A stretch of 64,000 nucleotides of DNA from Micromonospora sp. NBC_01699 (GTDB lineage: Bacteria; Actinomycetota; Actinomycetes; Mycobacteriales; Micromonosporaceae): the NCBI RefSeq assembly GCF_036250065.1, contig NZ_CP109199.1, forward strand, positions 5,270,001 through 5,334,000, given 5' to 3'. Position numbers and translations under genes: made by a program. A model generated the notes under the pieces. That model saw only the letters and a list, made by a program, of their open reading frames with translations, ran no database searches and had not been told where the DNA came from. Positions 42,105-64,000 of this stretch are shown here, piece by piece; within the stretch, counting starts at the first letter, position 1; each line of letters opens with the position of its first letter.

Positions 42105-42551
42105 GTGCGCAAATCTGTGGTCGGAACCGTACTCATAGCTCTCTGCGGTTGCGTCGCGCTCTCGATGGCGATGACCGCGACCCGCCACGAGAGCGGTCTC
42201 GGACTGGGTCCCGGCTGGGCGTGGATACTCACCGGATTTCAGGTCAGCGCCCTCCTGGCCGTCGGCCGGGGACACGGGATCGGCTGGCTGATCGGCGCGA
42301 GTGTGCAGGTGTGCTGGGTGACGTACGCGGTCCTGACCGCCCAGCAGGGCTTCATTCCCGGCTGCGTGATCTCGCTCGCCGTGCAGGGATACTCCTACCT
42401 GCGTACGGTCCGGCAACCCCGCCCCACGGCCGGCGTCAGACCCGGACCCGGACCGGCCGAGCGCAGAGACGCCCGGACCCGGCCCGGACAACGCCGGAGA
42501 GCCCTGTCGAGGCGTGACCCGCAGGCGACGAGGCGCCTACGGGTCCGGTGA
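42105..42551 (+). CDS. Small membrane protein of unknown function
   Basis: 148 residues from GTG 42105 (GAGGTG upstream). Three hydrophobic helices (VVGTVLIALCGCVALSMAM; WAWILTGFQVSALLAVG; GWLIGASVQVCWVTYAVL), then a strongly basic tail (about 50 residues, many Arg). The tail overlaps nothing but points head-on at the SDR gene stop. Function unknown. Confidence 0.6.
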   Translation: MRKSVVGTVLIALCGCVALSMAMTATRHESGLGLGPGWAWILTGFQVSALLAVGRGHGIGWLIGASVQVCWVTYAVLTAQQGFIPGCVISLAVQGYSYLRTVRQPRPTAGVRPGPGPAERRDARTRPGQRRRALSRRDPQATRRLRVR

Positions 42552-42555
42552 GCGG

Positions 42556-43335
42556 TCAGGCACCCTGGCCCTGGTTCTGCATCAGCCCGCCGTCCATGAA
42601 GTAGGTCGAGCCGGTGACGTACTCCGCGTCGCCGCTGGCCAGGAAGACCGCGAGTCGGGCGATCTCGGAGGGTTGCGCGGCCCGCCCCCACGGAATGCTC
42701 TTCACCTGCTCCGCCAGATACGCCGGGTCGTCGATCGCCTTCTGGTTGAACGGCGTGAGGACCATTCCGGGGCCGATGTTGTTGACGTTGATCTGCATCG
42801 GGGCAAGTTCCAGGGCCATGCTCTTCGAGAGGTTGAGCAGGGCGCCCTTGCTAGTGTCGTAGTCGGAGCCACCGGCGCGGGCCACCTCCTGGTGCACCGA
42901 GGTGATGTTGATGATCTTCCCCTTGCCGCCCTGGTCGCGTCGGTGCTGGGCGAACCGCCGGGAGCAGAAGAACGCGCCGTACACGTTGGTCCGGATCGCC
43001 CGGTCCCAGGTCTCGGTGTCCAGATCGATCACCGGGATACCGGAGGCGTCGACCCCGGCGTCGTTCATCAGCACGTCCAGCGTGCCGAACTCGGCCAGCG
43101 CGTCGTCGAACATCGACCCCACCTGGTGCTCGTCGCTGATGTCGCCCTGCACGACGATCGCCCGCCGGCCGGACTGCTCCACCTGCTGCCGGGTGTGTTC
43201 CGCGCCGTCGTGGTCGTTGAGGTAATGCACCACCACGTCGGCACCCTCCTTGCCGAACTCGATGGCGGTGGCCTGTCCGATTCCCGAGTCGGAGCCGGTG
43301 ATCAGCGCGGTCATTCCGTCGAGCCGTCCAGTCAT
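42556..43335 (-). CDS. Short-chain dehydrogenase/reductase
   Basis: 259 residues. Cofactor motif ALITGSDSGIGQATAIEFG, the NDAG block (usually NNAG), Ser in NITSVHQ, and the catalytic Tyr/Lys pair in YDTSKGALLNLSKSM, ending with TYFMDGGLM. The acidic residue at the end of strand 2 is not evident (VVVHYLND), so the cofactor preference is open. Glucose-1-dehydrogenase-like. Its ATG shares one base with the stop of the GH15 gene, so the two proteins are made together. Confidence 0.92.
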   Translation of the reverse strand: MTGRLDGMTALITGSDSGIGQATAIEFGKEGADVVVHYLNDHDGAEHTRQQVEQSGRRAIVVQGDISDEHQVGSMFDDALAEFGTLDVLMNDAGVDASGIPVIDLDTETWDRAIRTNVYGAFFCSRRFAQHRRDQGGKGKIINITSVHQEVARAGGSDYDTSKGALLNLSKSMALELAPMQINVNNIGPGMVLTPFNQKAIDDPAYLAEQVKSIPWGRAAQPSEIARLAVFLASGDAEYVTGSTYFMDGGLMQNQGQGA

Positions 43336-45134
43336 CAGTTGCCTCCTTCGGCGGTCATCGCGCCGGTTGACGCGGTGTCGATCTGCCAGGCCGCGAGGAC
43401 GAGTCCGATGTGCGAAAACGCCTGCGGAAAGTTCCCCAACTGCGCGCCCGTGAACGGGTCGATCTGCTCCGCGAAAAGCCCCAGGTCGTTGGCACTGTCG
43501 GCCAGGTTCTCGAACAGCGCGGCGGCCCGGTCCCGCTCCCCCGCCAGCGCCAGGCAGGTGACCATCCAGAACGAACAGAGGAAGAAGGCCGCCGGGTCAC
43601 CGTCCCACCGCCGGATCAGGCCCCCGTGCGAGAGCCGATCCACTATCAGCCCCATCGTGGCTCGCATCCGGGGGTCGGTCGCCGGTAGGAACCCGACGAT
43701 CGGCATGACCAGCACGCTCGCGTCGAGCTGATCGGAACCGAAGGCGCCGGTGTACGCACCCACCTCGTCGTTCCAGCCGTCACGCAGGATCGTCTCCCGC
43801 GCCTCGTCCCGCGCCCGACTCCACCGGGCCAGGTCACCGGTGTCACCGATCCGCTCACCGAACCGCACCGCCCGGTCCAGCGCCACCCAGCAGAACACCT
43901 TCGACGAGAGGTAGTGCCGCTGCGCGTCGCGCGCCTCCCACATGCCGGCGTCCGGCTCACGCCAGGCGGTGGCCGCCCGGTCGGCGAGACTGCGGAGCAG
44001 GTCGCGTACCTCGTCCGGCATGGGGTCGAGGTAGTCGCGCAGCAGCCAGGCCGCGTCCAACACCTCACCGAGTACGTCGAGCTGGCGCTGCCGCCAGGCT
44101 TCGTTGCCGATCCAGACCGGCCTGCTCTGCGCATAGCCACGCAGAGTGTCGACCTTTCGCTCCGAGATGTCCCGCTCGCCCTGGACATCGGACATGATCG
44201 GTACGGGGCGGTCGCCGACCTGGCCGACCGCCGAGGCCACCCAGCTGAACAGCCGGTTCGCCTCGTCGGGGCAGGCGGCCACCCAGAGCGCGTGCAGCGT
44301 CATGCTGAAGTCGCGCAGCCAGGCGTACCGGTAGTCGTAGTTGCGGTCGCCGCCGATCTGCTCGGGCAGGGAGGTGGTCGCGGCGGCGACGATCGCCCCG
44401 CTCGGCTGGTAGGTGAGCCCTTGCAGGACCAGTGCGTGCTGCCGAACCTGCTCCCGGTAGCGCCCCTGGTACTCGTGCAGCCGCGCCCAGGACCGCCACG
44501 ACTCCACCGTCTCGTCGACCGCCTGCGGGGCGCCGAGCGTCAGCGGTCGCGCTTCGCCGTAGGTCGGGGTGTAGGCGAGCATGAAGGTTTCCCGCTGGCC
44601 CGTCCCCACCCGGAACCGGGCGGTGGCGTCGTCGTTGTCGTTCTTCATCGGCACGCTGCCGGTCATGGTCAACGTGGTAGCACCGGCGGTCGCGACGAGC
44701 GCCTCGTCCCGCCGCACCAGGTACCCGTGTACCCGACCATATTGAAAGCGGGGCGAATATGACATTTCCAGCGGCACCACGCCGGAAAGGCCCTCCACCA
44801 CCCGGACCAGAACACCGGGGGATCGCCGGCCGATCTGATGTCCCCGGACCCCGGGCTCCAGCGCGAGCAGGTCGGTCACCGCCACCGAACCGTGTTCGGT
44901 GGTGAAAACCGTACGCAGGACCAGGCTGCCCTCCAGATACGCACGGCTCACCCGGAACGGGTCACGGGGGCGAATCGACCAGTGCCCGCCGTCCTCGTCC
45001 AACAGCCGGCAGAACACCGATGGTCCGTCGAACCGGGACGGACACCACCAGTTCACCGAACCCGTACGGTCCACCAGCGCGGCGGCCCGGCCGTCGGCCA
45101 GCAGCCCATGATCCTGGATCTCGCTGTTACCCAC
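43335..45134 (-). CDS. GH15-family glucoamylase/trehalase-type enzyme
   Basis: 599 residues, from GTG 45134 (weak ribosome site). GH15 blocks: LLADGRAAALVDRTGSVNWW, NYDYRYAWLRDFSMTLHALW, WIGNEAWRQRQLD, MWEARDAQRHYLSSK and EQIDPFTGAQLGNFPQAFSH. No signal peptide, so it acts in the cytoplasm, consistent with trehalase-like or glucoamylase-like enzymes of actinomycetes. The final block usually has Glu-Glu (EEIDP); here the first is present. Coupled to the SDR gene, so the released sugar may be oxidised by it. Confidence 0.9.
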   Translation of the reverse strand: MGNSEIQDHGLLADGRAAALVDRTGSVNWWCPSRFDGPSVFCRLLDEDGGHWSIRPRDPFRVSRAYLEGSLVLRTVFTTEHGSVAVTDLLALEPGVRGHQIGRRSPGVLVRVVEGLSGVVPLEMSYSPRFQYGRVHGYLVRRDEALVATAGATTLTMTGSVPMKNDNDDATARFRVGTGQRETFMLAYTPTYGEARPLTLGAPQAVDETVESWRSWARLHEYQGRYREQVRQHALVLQGLTYQPSGAIVAAATTSLPEQIGGDRNYDYRYAWLRDFSMTLHALWVAACPDEANRLFSWVASAVGQVGDRPVPIMSDVQGERDISERKVDTLRGYAQSRPVWIGNEAWRQRQLDVLGEVLDAAWLLRDYLDPMPDEVRDLLRSLADRAATAWREPDAGMWEARDAQRHYLSSKVFCWVALDRAVRFGERIGDTGDLARWSRARDEARETILRDGWNDEVGAYTGAFGSDQLDASVLVMPIVGFLPATDPRMRATMGLIVDRLSHGGLIRRWDGDPAAFFLCSFWMVTCLALAGERDRAAALFENLADSANDLGLFAEQIDPFTGAQLGNFPQAFSHIGLVLAAWQIDTASTGAMTAEGGN

Positions 45135-45258
45135 ACGGCCGACTACCCGCCGATCCGGACGCTAATCGGAGCAGCCCGGCGATGGTAGGGCTGGCCCTAC
45201 CATCGGCGGACAGTTCACCAGATGGACCGGCCCGCACACGGGCCGTAGCTTCTTGTCC

Positions 45259-46509
45259 ATGCGATCCATTGTGGGGCGGCTCGGCCGCGACACCCGCTAC
45301 CTGCTGCTGACCTTCCCGCTCGCGCTCGTCGGCAGCGTGCTGCTGGTGACCGGCCTCGCGCTGGGCATCGGCACGGCCATCCTCGGGGTGGTCAGCGTCG
45401 GAATCATGTTCGGCACCTTCGCCGTGGCCAGGACATTCGCCCAGTTGCAGCGCCGGGCCCTGGCCGACGCGGTCAACCGGCCGCTCGCGCCGGTCCGCTA
45501 CCGCCGGCACCGGCCCACCGCGAACTGGTTCCAGCGGCTGTGGCACCCCACCACCCAGTTGCAGAGCTGGCTGGACCTGCTGCACGGCATCCTGGTGCTA
45601 CCGATAGCGGTGGTGACGTTCTCGCTCGCGGTGGCGTGGTGGTCGATAGCCCTCTACGGTCTGGCGTACCCGCTGTTCGGGTGGATCCTCGACCGGATCC
45701 CGGACTACACCGACGTACCCGACCTGATCGGTCTCGGCGACGGGATCGGCACCCGCATCCTGTTCCACCTGACCGTCGGCGTGGTGGCCGTGGTGACCCT
45801 GCCGCTGGTGCTGCGCGGCACCACCGCGTTGCAGGGCGGCATCAGCCGGCTACTGCTCACCGGACTGTCCGAATACGAGGAGCGCATCGACGACCTGACC
45901 GAGGGCCGGGCGGCGGCGGTGTCGGCCGAGGCGTCCGCGCTGCGCCGGCTGGAGCGCGACATCCACGACGGGCCCCAACAGCGGCTGGTCAGCCTCGCCA
46001 TGGACCTGTCCCGGGTACGCCGTGAACTGGCCCGTGACCCAAAGGCCGCCGACGCGTCGCTGAAGGAGGCAATCACGCAGACCCGCGAGACGCTGGACGA
46101 GCTGCGTACCCTCTCCCGTGGCATCGCCCCACCGATCCTGACCGACCGCGGGCTGGCACCGGCGCTGGCGGCGCTGGCCGCGCGGGCCATCATCCCGGTC
46201 GAGCTGGACGTCACCGTCGACCAGCGGTACCCGGCCGCGGTGGAGAACACCGTCTACTTCGTGGTCGCCGAGGCGCTGGCCAACAGCGCCAAGCACAGCC
46301 AGGCCGACCGGATAGTGGTCAGCCTGCGCCAGGACGGCGACATCCTGCTGCTGCTCGTCGCCGACGACGGTCGGGGCGGCGCCCACGTGGCGAAGGGCCA
46401 CGGGCTGGCCGGGCTCCACGACCGGCTGCGGGCGGTGGACGGGATGCTGACCGTACAGTCGCCCGACGGCGGACCGACCGTGATCGGCGCGCGGGTGCCA
46501 TGCGCGTAG
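45259..46509 (+). CDS. NarL-type sensor histidine kinase
   Basis: 416 residues from ATG 45259 (a TTG at 45253 is also possible). An N-terminal membrane sensor region of four to five helices (putative sensor domain) precedes a HisKA_3 dimerisation block with [15 protein letters not shown] (phospho-acceptor His236) and an HATPase domain ([36 protein letters not shown]). It overlaps the response regulator gene by 10 bases, so they form a two-component pair. The stimulus is unknown. Confidence 0.93.
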   Translation: MRSIVGRLGRDTRYLLLTFPLALVGSVLLVTGLALGIGTAILGVVSVGIMFGTFAVARTFAQLQRRALADAVNRPLAPVRYRRHRPTANWFQRLWHPTTQLQSWLDLLHGILVLPIAVVTFSLAVAWWSIALYGLAYPLFGWILDRIPDYTDVPDLIGLGDGIGTRILFHLTVGVVAVVTLPLVLRGTTALQGGISRLLLTGLSEYEERIDDLTEGRAAAVSAEASALRRLERDIHDGPQQRLVSLAMDLSRVRRELARDPKAADASLKEAITQTRETLDELRTLSRGIAPPILTDRGLAPALAALAARAIIPVELDVTVDQRYPAAVENTVYFVVAEALANSAKHSQADRIVVSLRQDGDILLLLVADDGRGGAHVAKGHGLAGLHDRLRAVDGMLTVQSPDGGPTVIGARVPCA

Positions 46510-47144
46510 TTGTCGCCGACGACGCGGTGCTGATCCGCTCGGGTCTGGTCCGGCTGATGGAGGAGTTCGGCCACGAGGTCGTCGCGCAGGTCGGCGACGG
46601 GCCGAGCCTGCTCCGGGCGATAGCGGCACACCGCCCCGACGTGTCCGTGGTGGACGTGCGGATGCCGCCGACGTTCACCGACGAGGGGCTGCGCGCCGCG
46701 GTCGAGGCCCGCCGCCAGCAGCCGGGCACGCCGATCCTGGTCCTGTCCCAGTACGTCGAGCTGTCCTACGCCCACGACCTGCTCGCCGACGGGGCCGGCG
46801 GGGTCGGCTACCTGCTCAAGGACCGGGTGATCGACGTGGACGACTTCCTCGCCGGGCTGCGTACGGTGGCGTCGGGCGGGACGGTGTTCGACCCGCAGGT
46901 GGTGGCACAGCTGATGGTCCGCCGTCCGCGCGACCCGCTGGAGACGCTCACCAACCGGGAACGGGAAGTGCTGGCGCTGATGGCGCAGGGCCGGTCCAAC
47001 CAGGCGATCAGCCGGGAACTGCTGATCGGCGAGGGCGCGGTGGAAAAGCACGTACGCAACATCTTCGCCAAGCTGGGCCTGCTCGTGGAGGACACCGACC
47101 AGCACCGGCGGGTACTGGCGGTGCTCACCTACCTGCGGGCGTGA
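46500..47144 (+). CDS. NarL/LuxR-type response regulator
   Basis: 214 residues. Receiver domain with the acidic pair [11 protein letters not shown] and phosphorylation site Asp52 ([10 protein letters not shown]), then a LuxR-type helix-turn-helix ([36 protein letters not shown]). Partner of the overlapping kinase. It ends 22 bases from the convergent metallophosphoesterase stop. Confidence 0.94.
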   Translation: MRVVVADDAVLIRSGLVRLMEEFGHEVVAQVGDGPSLLRAIAAHRPDVSVVDVRMPPTFTDEGLRAAVEARRQQPGTPILVLSQYVELSYAHDLLADGAGGVGYLLKDRVIDVDDFLAGLRTVASGGTVFDPQVVAQLMVRRPRDPLETLTNREREVLALMAQGRSNQAISRELLIGEGAVEKHVRNIFAKLGLLVEDTDQHRRVLAVLTYLRA

Positions 47145-47166
47145 CGGTGGCGGCCGACGGCGACGC

Positions 47167-48009
47167 TCAGCCGGGCGTCGCCGAGGTCAGCACCGGACGC
47201 AGCAGCGACGGCGGGGCCGGACGGGGCTTCCACTCGCGCGGGTAGCCCAGCGACACCTCCTGGAACGGCACGCCGTCATGCCAGGTGGTGCGTGGGATGT
47301 GCAGGTGGCCGTAGACCGAGGCGACCGCGCCGTAGCGCCGGTGCCAGTCGGCGGTCAGCTCGGTGCCGCACCACTGCGCGAACTCCGGGTAGCGCAGGAT
47401 GTCCGTGGGGTGGCGGACCATCGGGAAGTGGTTGACCAGGATGGTCGGCACCGCCGGGTCACGCGCCTCCAGCCGGGCACGGGAATATTCGACCCGGGCC
47501 CAGCACCACTGCTCCCGACTCGGGTACGGGTCCGGGTGCAGCAGCATCTCGTCGTTGCACACGACCCCGGTCTCGTACGCGTACGCCAGGGACTGCGCCT
47601 TGGTCGTCATGCCGGGCATCCGGAACGAGTAGTCGTACAGCAGGAACAGTGGCGCGATGGCGATCGGTCCACCGGTGCCGTCCCACACCGCGTACTCGTC
47701 CTCGGGGGTCAGTACGTCGATCCGGCGGCACCGGTCGACCAGGTCGAGGTAGCGCTGCTCGCCCCGGGTCTGCACCGGATCGTGGGCGACCGTCCACAGC
47801 TCGTGGTTGCCCGGTGCCCAGATCACCTTCGCGAACCGTTCACGCAGCAGCGCGAGCGCACCGACGACGTCGGCGAACACCTCGGCGACGTCACCGGCCA
47901 CGATCAGCCAGTCGTCGGGCGAGGGCGGCTGGATCCGGGCGAGCAGGTCGCGGTTCTCGGCGTAGGCGATGTGGAGGTCGCTGATCGCGTACAGGGTCCC
48001 GGCGGTCAT
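47167..48009 (-). CDS. Calcineurin-like metallophosphoesterase
   Basis: 280 residues from ATG 48009 (GGAG 9 bases upstream; ATG 48024 is also possible). All metal-binding blocks are present: AISDLHIAY, LIVAGDVAEVFADVV, WAPGNHELW, VNHFPMVRH and SVYGHLHIPR. Cytoplasmic; substrate unknown. In some actinomycetes this gene type accompanies phosphopantetheinyl transferases near PKS clusters, but no such gene is in the window. Confidence 0.9.
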   Translation of the reverse strand: MTAGTLYAISDLHIAYAENRDLLARIQPPSPDDWLIVAGDVAEVFADVVGALALLRERFAKVIWAPGNHELWTVAHDPVQTRGEQRYLDLVDRCRRIDVLTPEDEYAVWDGTGGPIAIAPLFLLYDYSFRMPGMTTKAQSLAYAYETGVVCNDEMLLHPDPYPSREQWCWARVEYSRARLEARDPAVPTILVNHFPMVRHPTDILRYPEFAQWCGTELTADWHRRYGAVASVYGHLHIPRTTWHDGVPFQEVSLGYPREWKPRPAPPSLLRPVLTSATPG

Positions 48010-48098
48010 GTCGTCATTCTCCATCGTCGGCCGGTGCCGGTCAGTCCGGATTGACGCGGCTCACTCCCGCCGGGGCGGCTCGGTCCGGCCGGACGCGG

Positions 48099-48132
48099 CG
48101 ATGCACGGGCCGGCGAGCCGGCCCGTGCATCG
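48099..48132. terminator. 16-bp hairpin after the MFS gene
   Basis: Perfect arms 48099-48114 and 48117-48132 with a 2-base centre, 18 bases beyond the end of the MFS gene at 48150. Probable terminator for the exporter transcript, also possibly for the opposite direction. Confidence 0.7.
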
Positions 48133-48149
48133 CGGGTAGGGGTCGTCGG

Positions 48150-49736
48150 TCAGTCCACCCTGACCGGCTGCGCCGCTTCCGGCTCCGGCTCGTCGGCCGG
48201 CACGGGCGGCGCGGCCGGGATGGCGCCGACGCTCTTGAGCACGACGATGGCGACGACGGCCGAGGCGAGCATGACACCGGCGGCGGTGAACGCGACGGTG
48301 TCCATACCTGACACGAACGCCGCGCGGGCCGCCGCGAGCACCGTCTCGCCGACCTCGCCGGGTAGCTGCCCGGCGACGACCGTGGCCCCGGCGAGGGTTT
48401 CCTCCGCCGCCGCGGCCGCCTCGGCGGGCAGGCCGGTCGGCAGCGTTCCGACGATCTCGTCGCGGAACACGGCCGTGCCGACGCTGCCGAGGATGGCGAT
48501 GCCGAGCGCGCCGCCGAGTTCGGTGCCCGACTCCAGCAGCGCCGAGGCGGAACCGGCCCGTTCCGGCGGGGCGACACCGAGCACGATGCCGGTGACCAGG
48601 GCGATCACGGCGACCAGACCGCCCGCGTAGCAGGCCGCGCCGACCAGCACGATCCACAGCGGCGAGTCGACCTCGGTCTGGGTGAGCACCGCGAAGCCGA
48701 TCGCCGCGATGACGAACCCACCGGCCATCACGAACGCCCGGTTGACCTTGCGGGCGATCGCCGCCGCGGCCGGTGCGAAACCGCCGGTGCCCAGCGACGG
48801 CACCAGGCTCCACAGCGCCGCCTCCAGCGTGCTCATCCCCCGGACGAGCTGGAGATACTGGGTGAGGAACACCGCGAAGCCGACGATCGCGAACATGGCC
48901 AGCAGGTTCACCGCGATGGAGCCGCTGAACGCAGGGCGCTTGAACAGGTCGATGTCGATCAGCGAGCCGGGCTTGACGATCTGGCGCCACACGAACAGCA
49001 CGGCGAGCAGCACCCCGGCGCCGATGTAGTAGAGCGGGACCTGGTCGAAGCCGTCGGCGGCCAGTTCCTTGATGCCGTAGATGATCGGCAGGAGCGCGCC
49101 GAGCGACAGCAGGGCGCTGAGGAAGTCGAACCGCACCGGGTCGGGGTTCTTGAACTCCGGCACCAGGATCGGGGCGAGCACCAGCAGTAGCACCATGAAG
49201 GGCACGTTGATGAGCAGCACCGAGCCCCACCAGAAGTGCTCCAGCAGCAGGCCGCTGATGACCGGCCCCAGCGCCACCCCACCGGACAGCGCCGCGGTCC
49301 ACACCGCGACGGCGGTGTTGCGCTGCTTCTCGTCGTGGAACATGTTGCGGATCAGCGCCAGAGTGGACGGCATCAGGGTCGCGCCGCCGACCCCGAGCAG
49401 GGCCCGAGCCGTGATGAGCATTTCCGGCGATGTGGAGTACGCGGCCAGCAGTGACGCCGCTCCGAACGCGGCGGCACCGATCAGCAGCAGTTTGCGCCGT
49501 CCGATGCGGTCACCGACGGCACCCATGGTGATCAGCAGACCGGCGAGCACGAACCCGTAGATGTCGAAGATCCACAGTTGCTGCACACTGGTCGGCTCAA
49601 GATCCTGCGCGATGTACGGGACGGCGAAGTAGAGCACCGACACGTCCATCGACACCAACAGCAGCGGCAGTAGCAGCGCGGTGAAACCGATCCACTCGCG
49701 GCTGCCGGCCTTTCCGTTGTGGCTGAGGGTCGTCAC
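48150..49736 (-). CDS. DHA2-type MFS drug exporter
   Basis: 528 residues, about 14 membrane helices; GTG 49736 follows GGAGCCAGG. Motif A is GDRIGRRKLLLIG and motif C is in VAVWTAALSGGVALGPVISG, which mark EmrB/QacA-type proton antiporters. It probably exports the product of the adjoining PKS. It is divergent from the GntR-TetR fusion regulator and shares its palindrome-bearing intergenic region. The C-terminal tail (AAPPVPADEPEPEAAQP) is acidic/Pro-rich. Confidence 0.92.
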   Translation of the reverse strand: MTTLSHNGKAGSREWIGFTALLLPLLLVSMDVSVLYFAVPYIAQDLEPTSVQQLWIFDIYGFVLAGLLITMGAVGDRIGRRKLLLIGAAAFGAASLLAAYSTSPEMLITARALLGVGGATLMPSTLALIRNMFHDEKQRNTAVAVWTAALSGGVALGPVISGLLLEHFWWGSVLLINVPFMVLLLVLAPILVPEFKNPDPVRFDFLSALLSLGALLPIIYGIKELAADGFDQVPLYYIGAGVLLAVLFVWRQIVKPGSLIDIDLFKRPAFSGSIAVNLLAMFAIVGFAVFLTQYLQLVRGMSTLEAALWSLVPSLGTGGFAPAAAAIARKVNRAFVMAGGFVIAAIGFAVLTQTEVDSPLWIVLVGAACYAGGLVAVIALVTGIVLGVAPPERAGSASALLESGTELGGALGIAILGSVGTAVFRDEIVGTLPTGLPAEAAAAAEETLAGATVVAGQLPGEVGETVLAAARAAFVSGMDTVAFTAAGVMLASAVVAIVVLKSVGAIPAAPPVPADEPEPEAAQPVRVD

Positions 49737-49978
49737 TTGCCTGGCTCCATTCTCCGGCCGAGCGACAGGTTCACGGTCTTCAACGATCTACTCCTACAGA
49801 AAAAGTCGAAAGTCGATTCGGCGGCGCAAGGATTTTCAGCTCGCCGGATCGTGCGGCAGCAGGCCGCGGCAGCGCGTCAGGCCAGATCGCCAAGCTACGA
49901 TGCCCAGGTTCACGTACAGGGTAAACTTAGCCGCTCATCCGTGCAATGTGCTGCAAATACACGACTTAATCCTTTCCC

Positions 49979-49990
49979 TGCACTAGTGCA
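49979..49990. promoter_or_regulatory. Palindromic operator copy 1
   Basis: TGCACTAGTGCA, perfectly self-complementary, 243 bases upstream of the MFS start. Same 12-bp core as copy 2. A partial site GTGCAATGTGCTGCA lies close by. The rest of 49737-50122 holds no gene. Confidence 0.65.
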
Positions 49991-50077
49991 TTAACCGGAA
50001 ACTGCACGGGGGGTGGGGGTTGGTGAGGGCCTGTCGGTTGGGGGCGGGGGGTGGGACGTCGGTTAGTCTCGGCGGAG

Positions 50078-50093
50078 CGTGCACTAGTGCACG
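50078..50093. promoter_or_regulatory. Palindromic operator copy 2
   Basis: CGTGCACTAGTGCACG, a 16-bp perfect palindrome containing the same 12-bp core, 30 bases upstream of the fusion-regulator start. Centre-to-centre distance to copy 1 is about 101 bases, close to ten helical turns. Confidence 0.7.
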
Positions 50094-50122
50094 CGCGCCC
50101 GCGCAGCCGCAAAGAGGTAAAC

Positions 50123-51082
50123 ATGGCGCCGAACGCCGCGAGCCCTCCCGACCCGCCGTACCTGCGGATCGTCGCGCGGCTGCGCGACCGGATCACGTCC
50201 GGGCAACTGCGGCCCGGTGACCGGGTGCCCTCGACCCGTCAGATCATGGCCGAACACGGCGTGGCCATGGCCACCGCCAGCAAGGTGCTGGCCGCGCTGC
50301 GCCAGGAGGGACTGGTGTCCACCTCGGCCGGCTCCGGCACCGTGGTCAGCGCGAGCGCGCCGCCCGACGCCCCGGCGCGCACCGTACGCCACCGCCGCGC
50401 CCGCGAGACCGAACAGGAACTCAGCACCGAGCGCATAGTGGCGCGGGCCGTCGACATCGCCGACCGGGAGGGCCTGGCCGCGCTGTCGCTGCGGCGCATC
50501 TCCGCCGAGCTCGACGTCGCCACCATGAGCCTCTACCGGTACGTCGACAGCAAGGACGACCTGGTCCTGCTGATGGCCGAGGCGGCGTTCGGTGAAACCG
50601 CGCTGCCCGATCCGCCACCCGCCGACTGGCGCTCCCGACTGAAGCTGATCTCCCAGCTGCAATGGTCGATCCACCGACGGCACCCGTGGCTGGTACACGT
50701 CATGTCGCTGACCCGCCCGCAACCGTCCCCGCACGCGCTCGCGCACACCGAATGGGCGCTGCGCGCACTCGACGGCGTCGGCCTCGACCCGATGACGATC
50801 CTGTACGTGCACATCACCACGTTCAGCTACGTACGCGGCTTCGCGGTGAACTTCGAGCTGGAGGCCGAGGCGTTGCAGAACACCGGCATCACCGACGAAC
50901 AGTGGCTGAAGTCCCAGGACGACACCCTCGCCGGGATGCTGGCGTCCGGCTCGTTCCCGATGCTGGAACGCACCACCAGCCAGGACAACTTCCACTTCAG
51001 CGTCGACCAGATCTTCGAATTCGGGCTGGACCTGGTGCTCGACGGGGTCGCCACCCGAATCGCCACCCGCCGGGCCGGCTGA
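50123..51082 (+). CDS. GntR-TetR fusion regulator of the PKS/exporter region
   Basis: 319 residues; ATG 50123 follows AAAGAGG. It carries two DNA-binding domains in one chain. A GntR winged helix (about residues 10-80: GQLRPGDRVPSTRQIMAEHG; GSGTVVSA) is followed by a TetR helix-turn-helix (about 95-145: ELSTERIVARAVDIADREGLA; ISAELDVATMSLYRYVDSKD) and a TetR C-terminal ligand domain. It lies divergent from the exporter and 8 bases tail-to-tail from the PKS gene. Likely a repressor of the exporter and itself, released by a polyketide-like ligand. Confidence 0.88.
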   Translation: MAPNAASPPDPPYLRIVARLRDRITSGQLRPGDRVPSTRQIMAEHGVAMATASKVLAALRQEGLVSTSAGSGTVVSASAPPDAPARTVRHRRARETEQELSTERIVARAVDIADREGLAALSLRRISAELDVATMSLYRYVDSKDDLVLLMAEAAFGETALPDPPPADWRSRLKLISQLQWSIHRRHPWLVHVMSLTRPQPSPHALAHTEWALRALDGVGLDPMTILYVHITTFSYVRGFAVNFELEAEALQNTGITDEQWLKSQDDTLAGMLASGSFPMLERTTSQDNFHFSVDQIFEFGLDLVLDGVATRIATRRAG

Positions 51083-51090
51083 GCGCCGCG

Positions 51091-64000
<12,910 letters not shown>

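Noticed and set aside
42514-43731. Plus-strand frame opposite the SDR and GH15 genes
   Set aside because: No recognisable fold, His/Val/Arg-rich, no ribosome site; the minus-strand genes have full motifs.

Overview
High-GC actinomycete DNA, most probably from Micromonosporaceae (Micromonospora or a close relative). The grounds are the very high GC content, frequent GTG starts, WhiJ-type XRE/DUF397 gene pairs, a MurL epimerase, an NgcEFG-type sugar importer and a large modular polyketide synthase (PKS). The genus is an inference. I saw no rRNA, tRNA or CRISPR array.

Layout. 1-6.2 kb: the end of a membrane Ser/Thr kinase, a YdjM-like membrane protein, a MobA-like nucleotidyltransferase, an unusual family-A DNA polymerase/exonuclease, and an intact IS630-type insertion sequence flanked by TA. 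6.3-8.8 kb: a secreted I36-type inhibitor preceded by an overlapping mini-gene, a MocR regulator, and a DUF397 remnant. 8.8-14 kb: an ngcEFG-like importer with a UPF0309-type SIS protein and an RpiR regulator. 14-15 kb: a gene-poor stretch with a possible NACHT remnant. 15-21.3 kb: an acyltransferase, a class III aminotransferase, two membrane-associated unknowns and murL. 21.3-28.2 kb: PucR, PP2C-like, YwqG-like, a truncated GH32 with LacI-type operators, YjbR, a methyltransferase, TetR and TrmH. 28.4-31.5 kb: a two-gene beta-helix unit facing a secreted pectate lyase with an 18-bp perfect operator. 31.6-36.9 kb: an alkyltransferase whose 3' end is built from a palindromic repeat, a molybdopterin oxidoreductase/flavin reductase/zinc-ribbon operon, an XRE protein, an RtcB-family ligase, a frameshifted small gene and a lipoprotein. 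37.2-40.3 kb: an operon of about eight tiny overlapping minus-strand genes, divergent from a WhiJ-like XRE gene plus DUF397 gene. 40.7-48 kb: NhaA, SDR plus GH15, a NarL-type two-component system and a metallophosphoesterase. 48.1-64 kb: the edge of a PKS cluster with an MFS exporter, a GntR-TetR fusion regulator with twin palindromic sites, and a PKS gene of more than 4300 codons running off the window.

How genes work together. The PKS shows three successive reducing (KR-DH) modules. The two visible acyltransferase (AT) domains have malonyl-type motifs, so the product probably carries a conjugated polyene stretch. One DH has an altered His motif and an in-frame 27-bp tandem repeat. The exporter and fusion regulator are transcribed divergently across two copies of one palindrome, which suggests export controlled by ligand sensing. 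The RpiR and SIS proteins very likely serve the ngc amino-sugar importer. Several genes are relics (GH32, DUF397, NACHT, a small frameshifted gene), and palindromic intergenic repeats have altered the 3' ends of neighbouring genes, so the interval appears to have been rearranged repeatedly.
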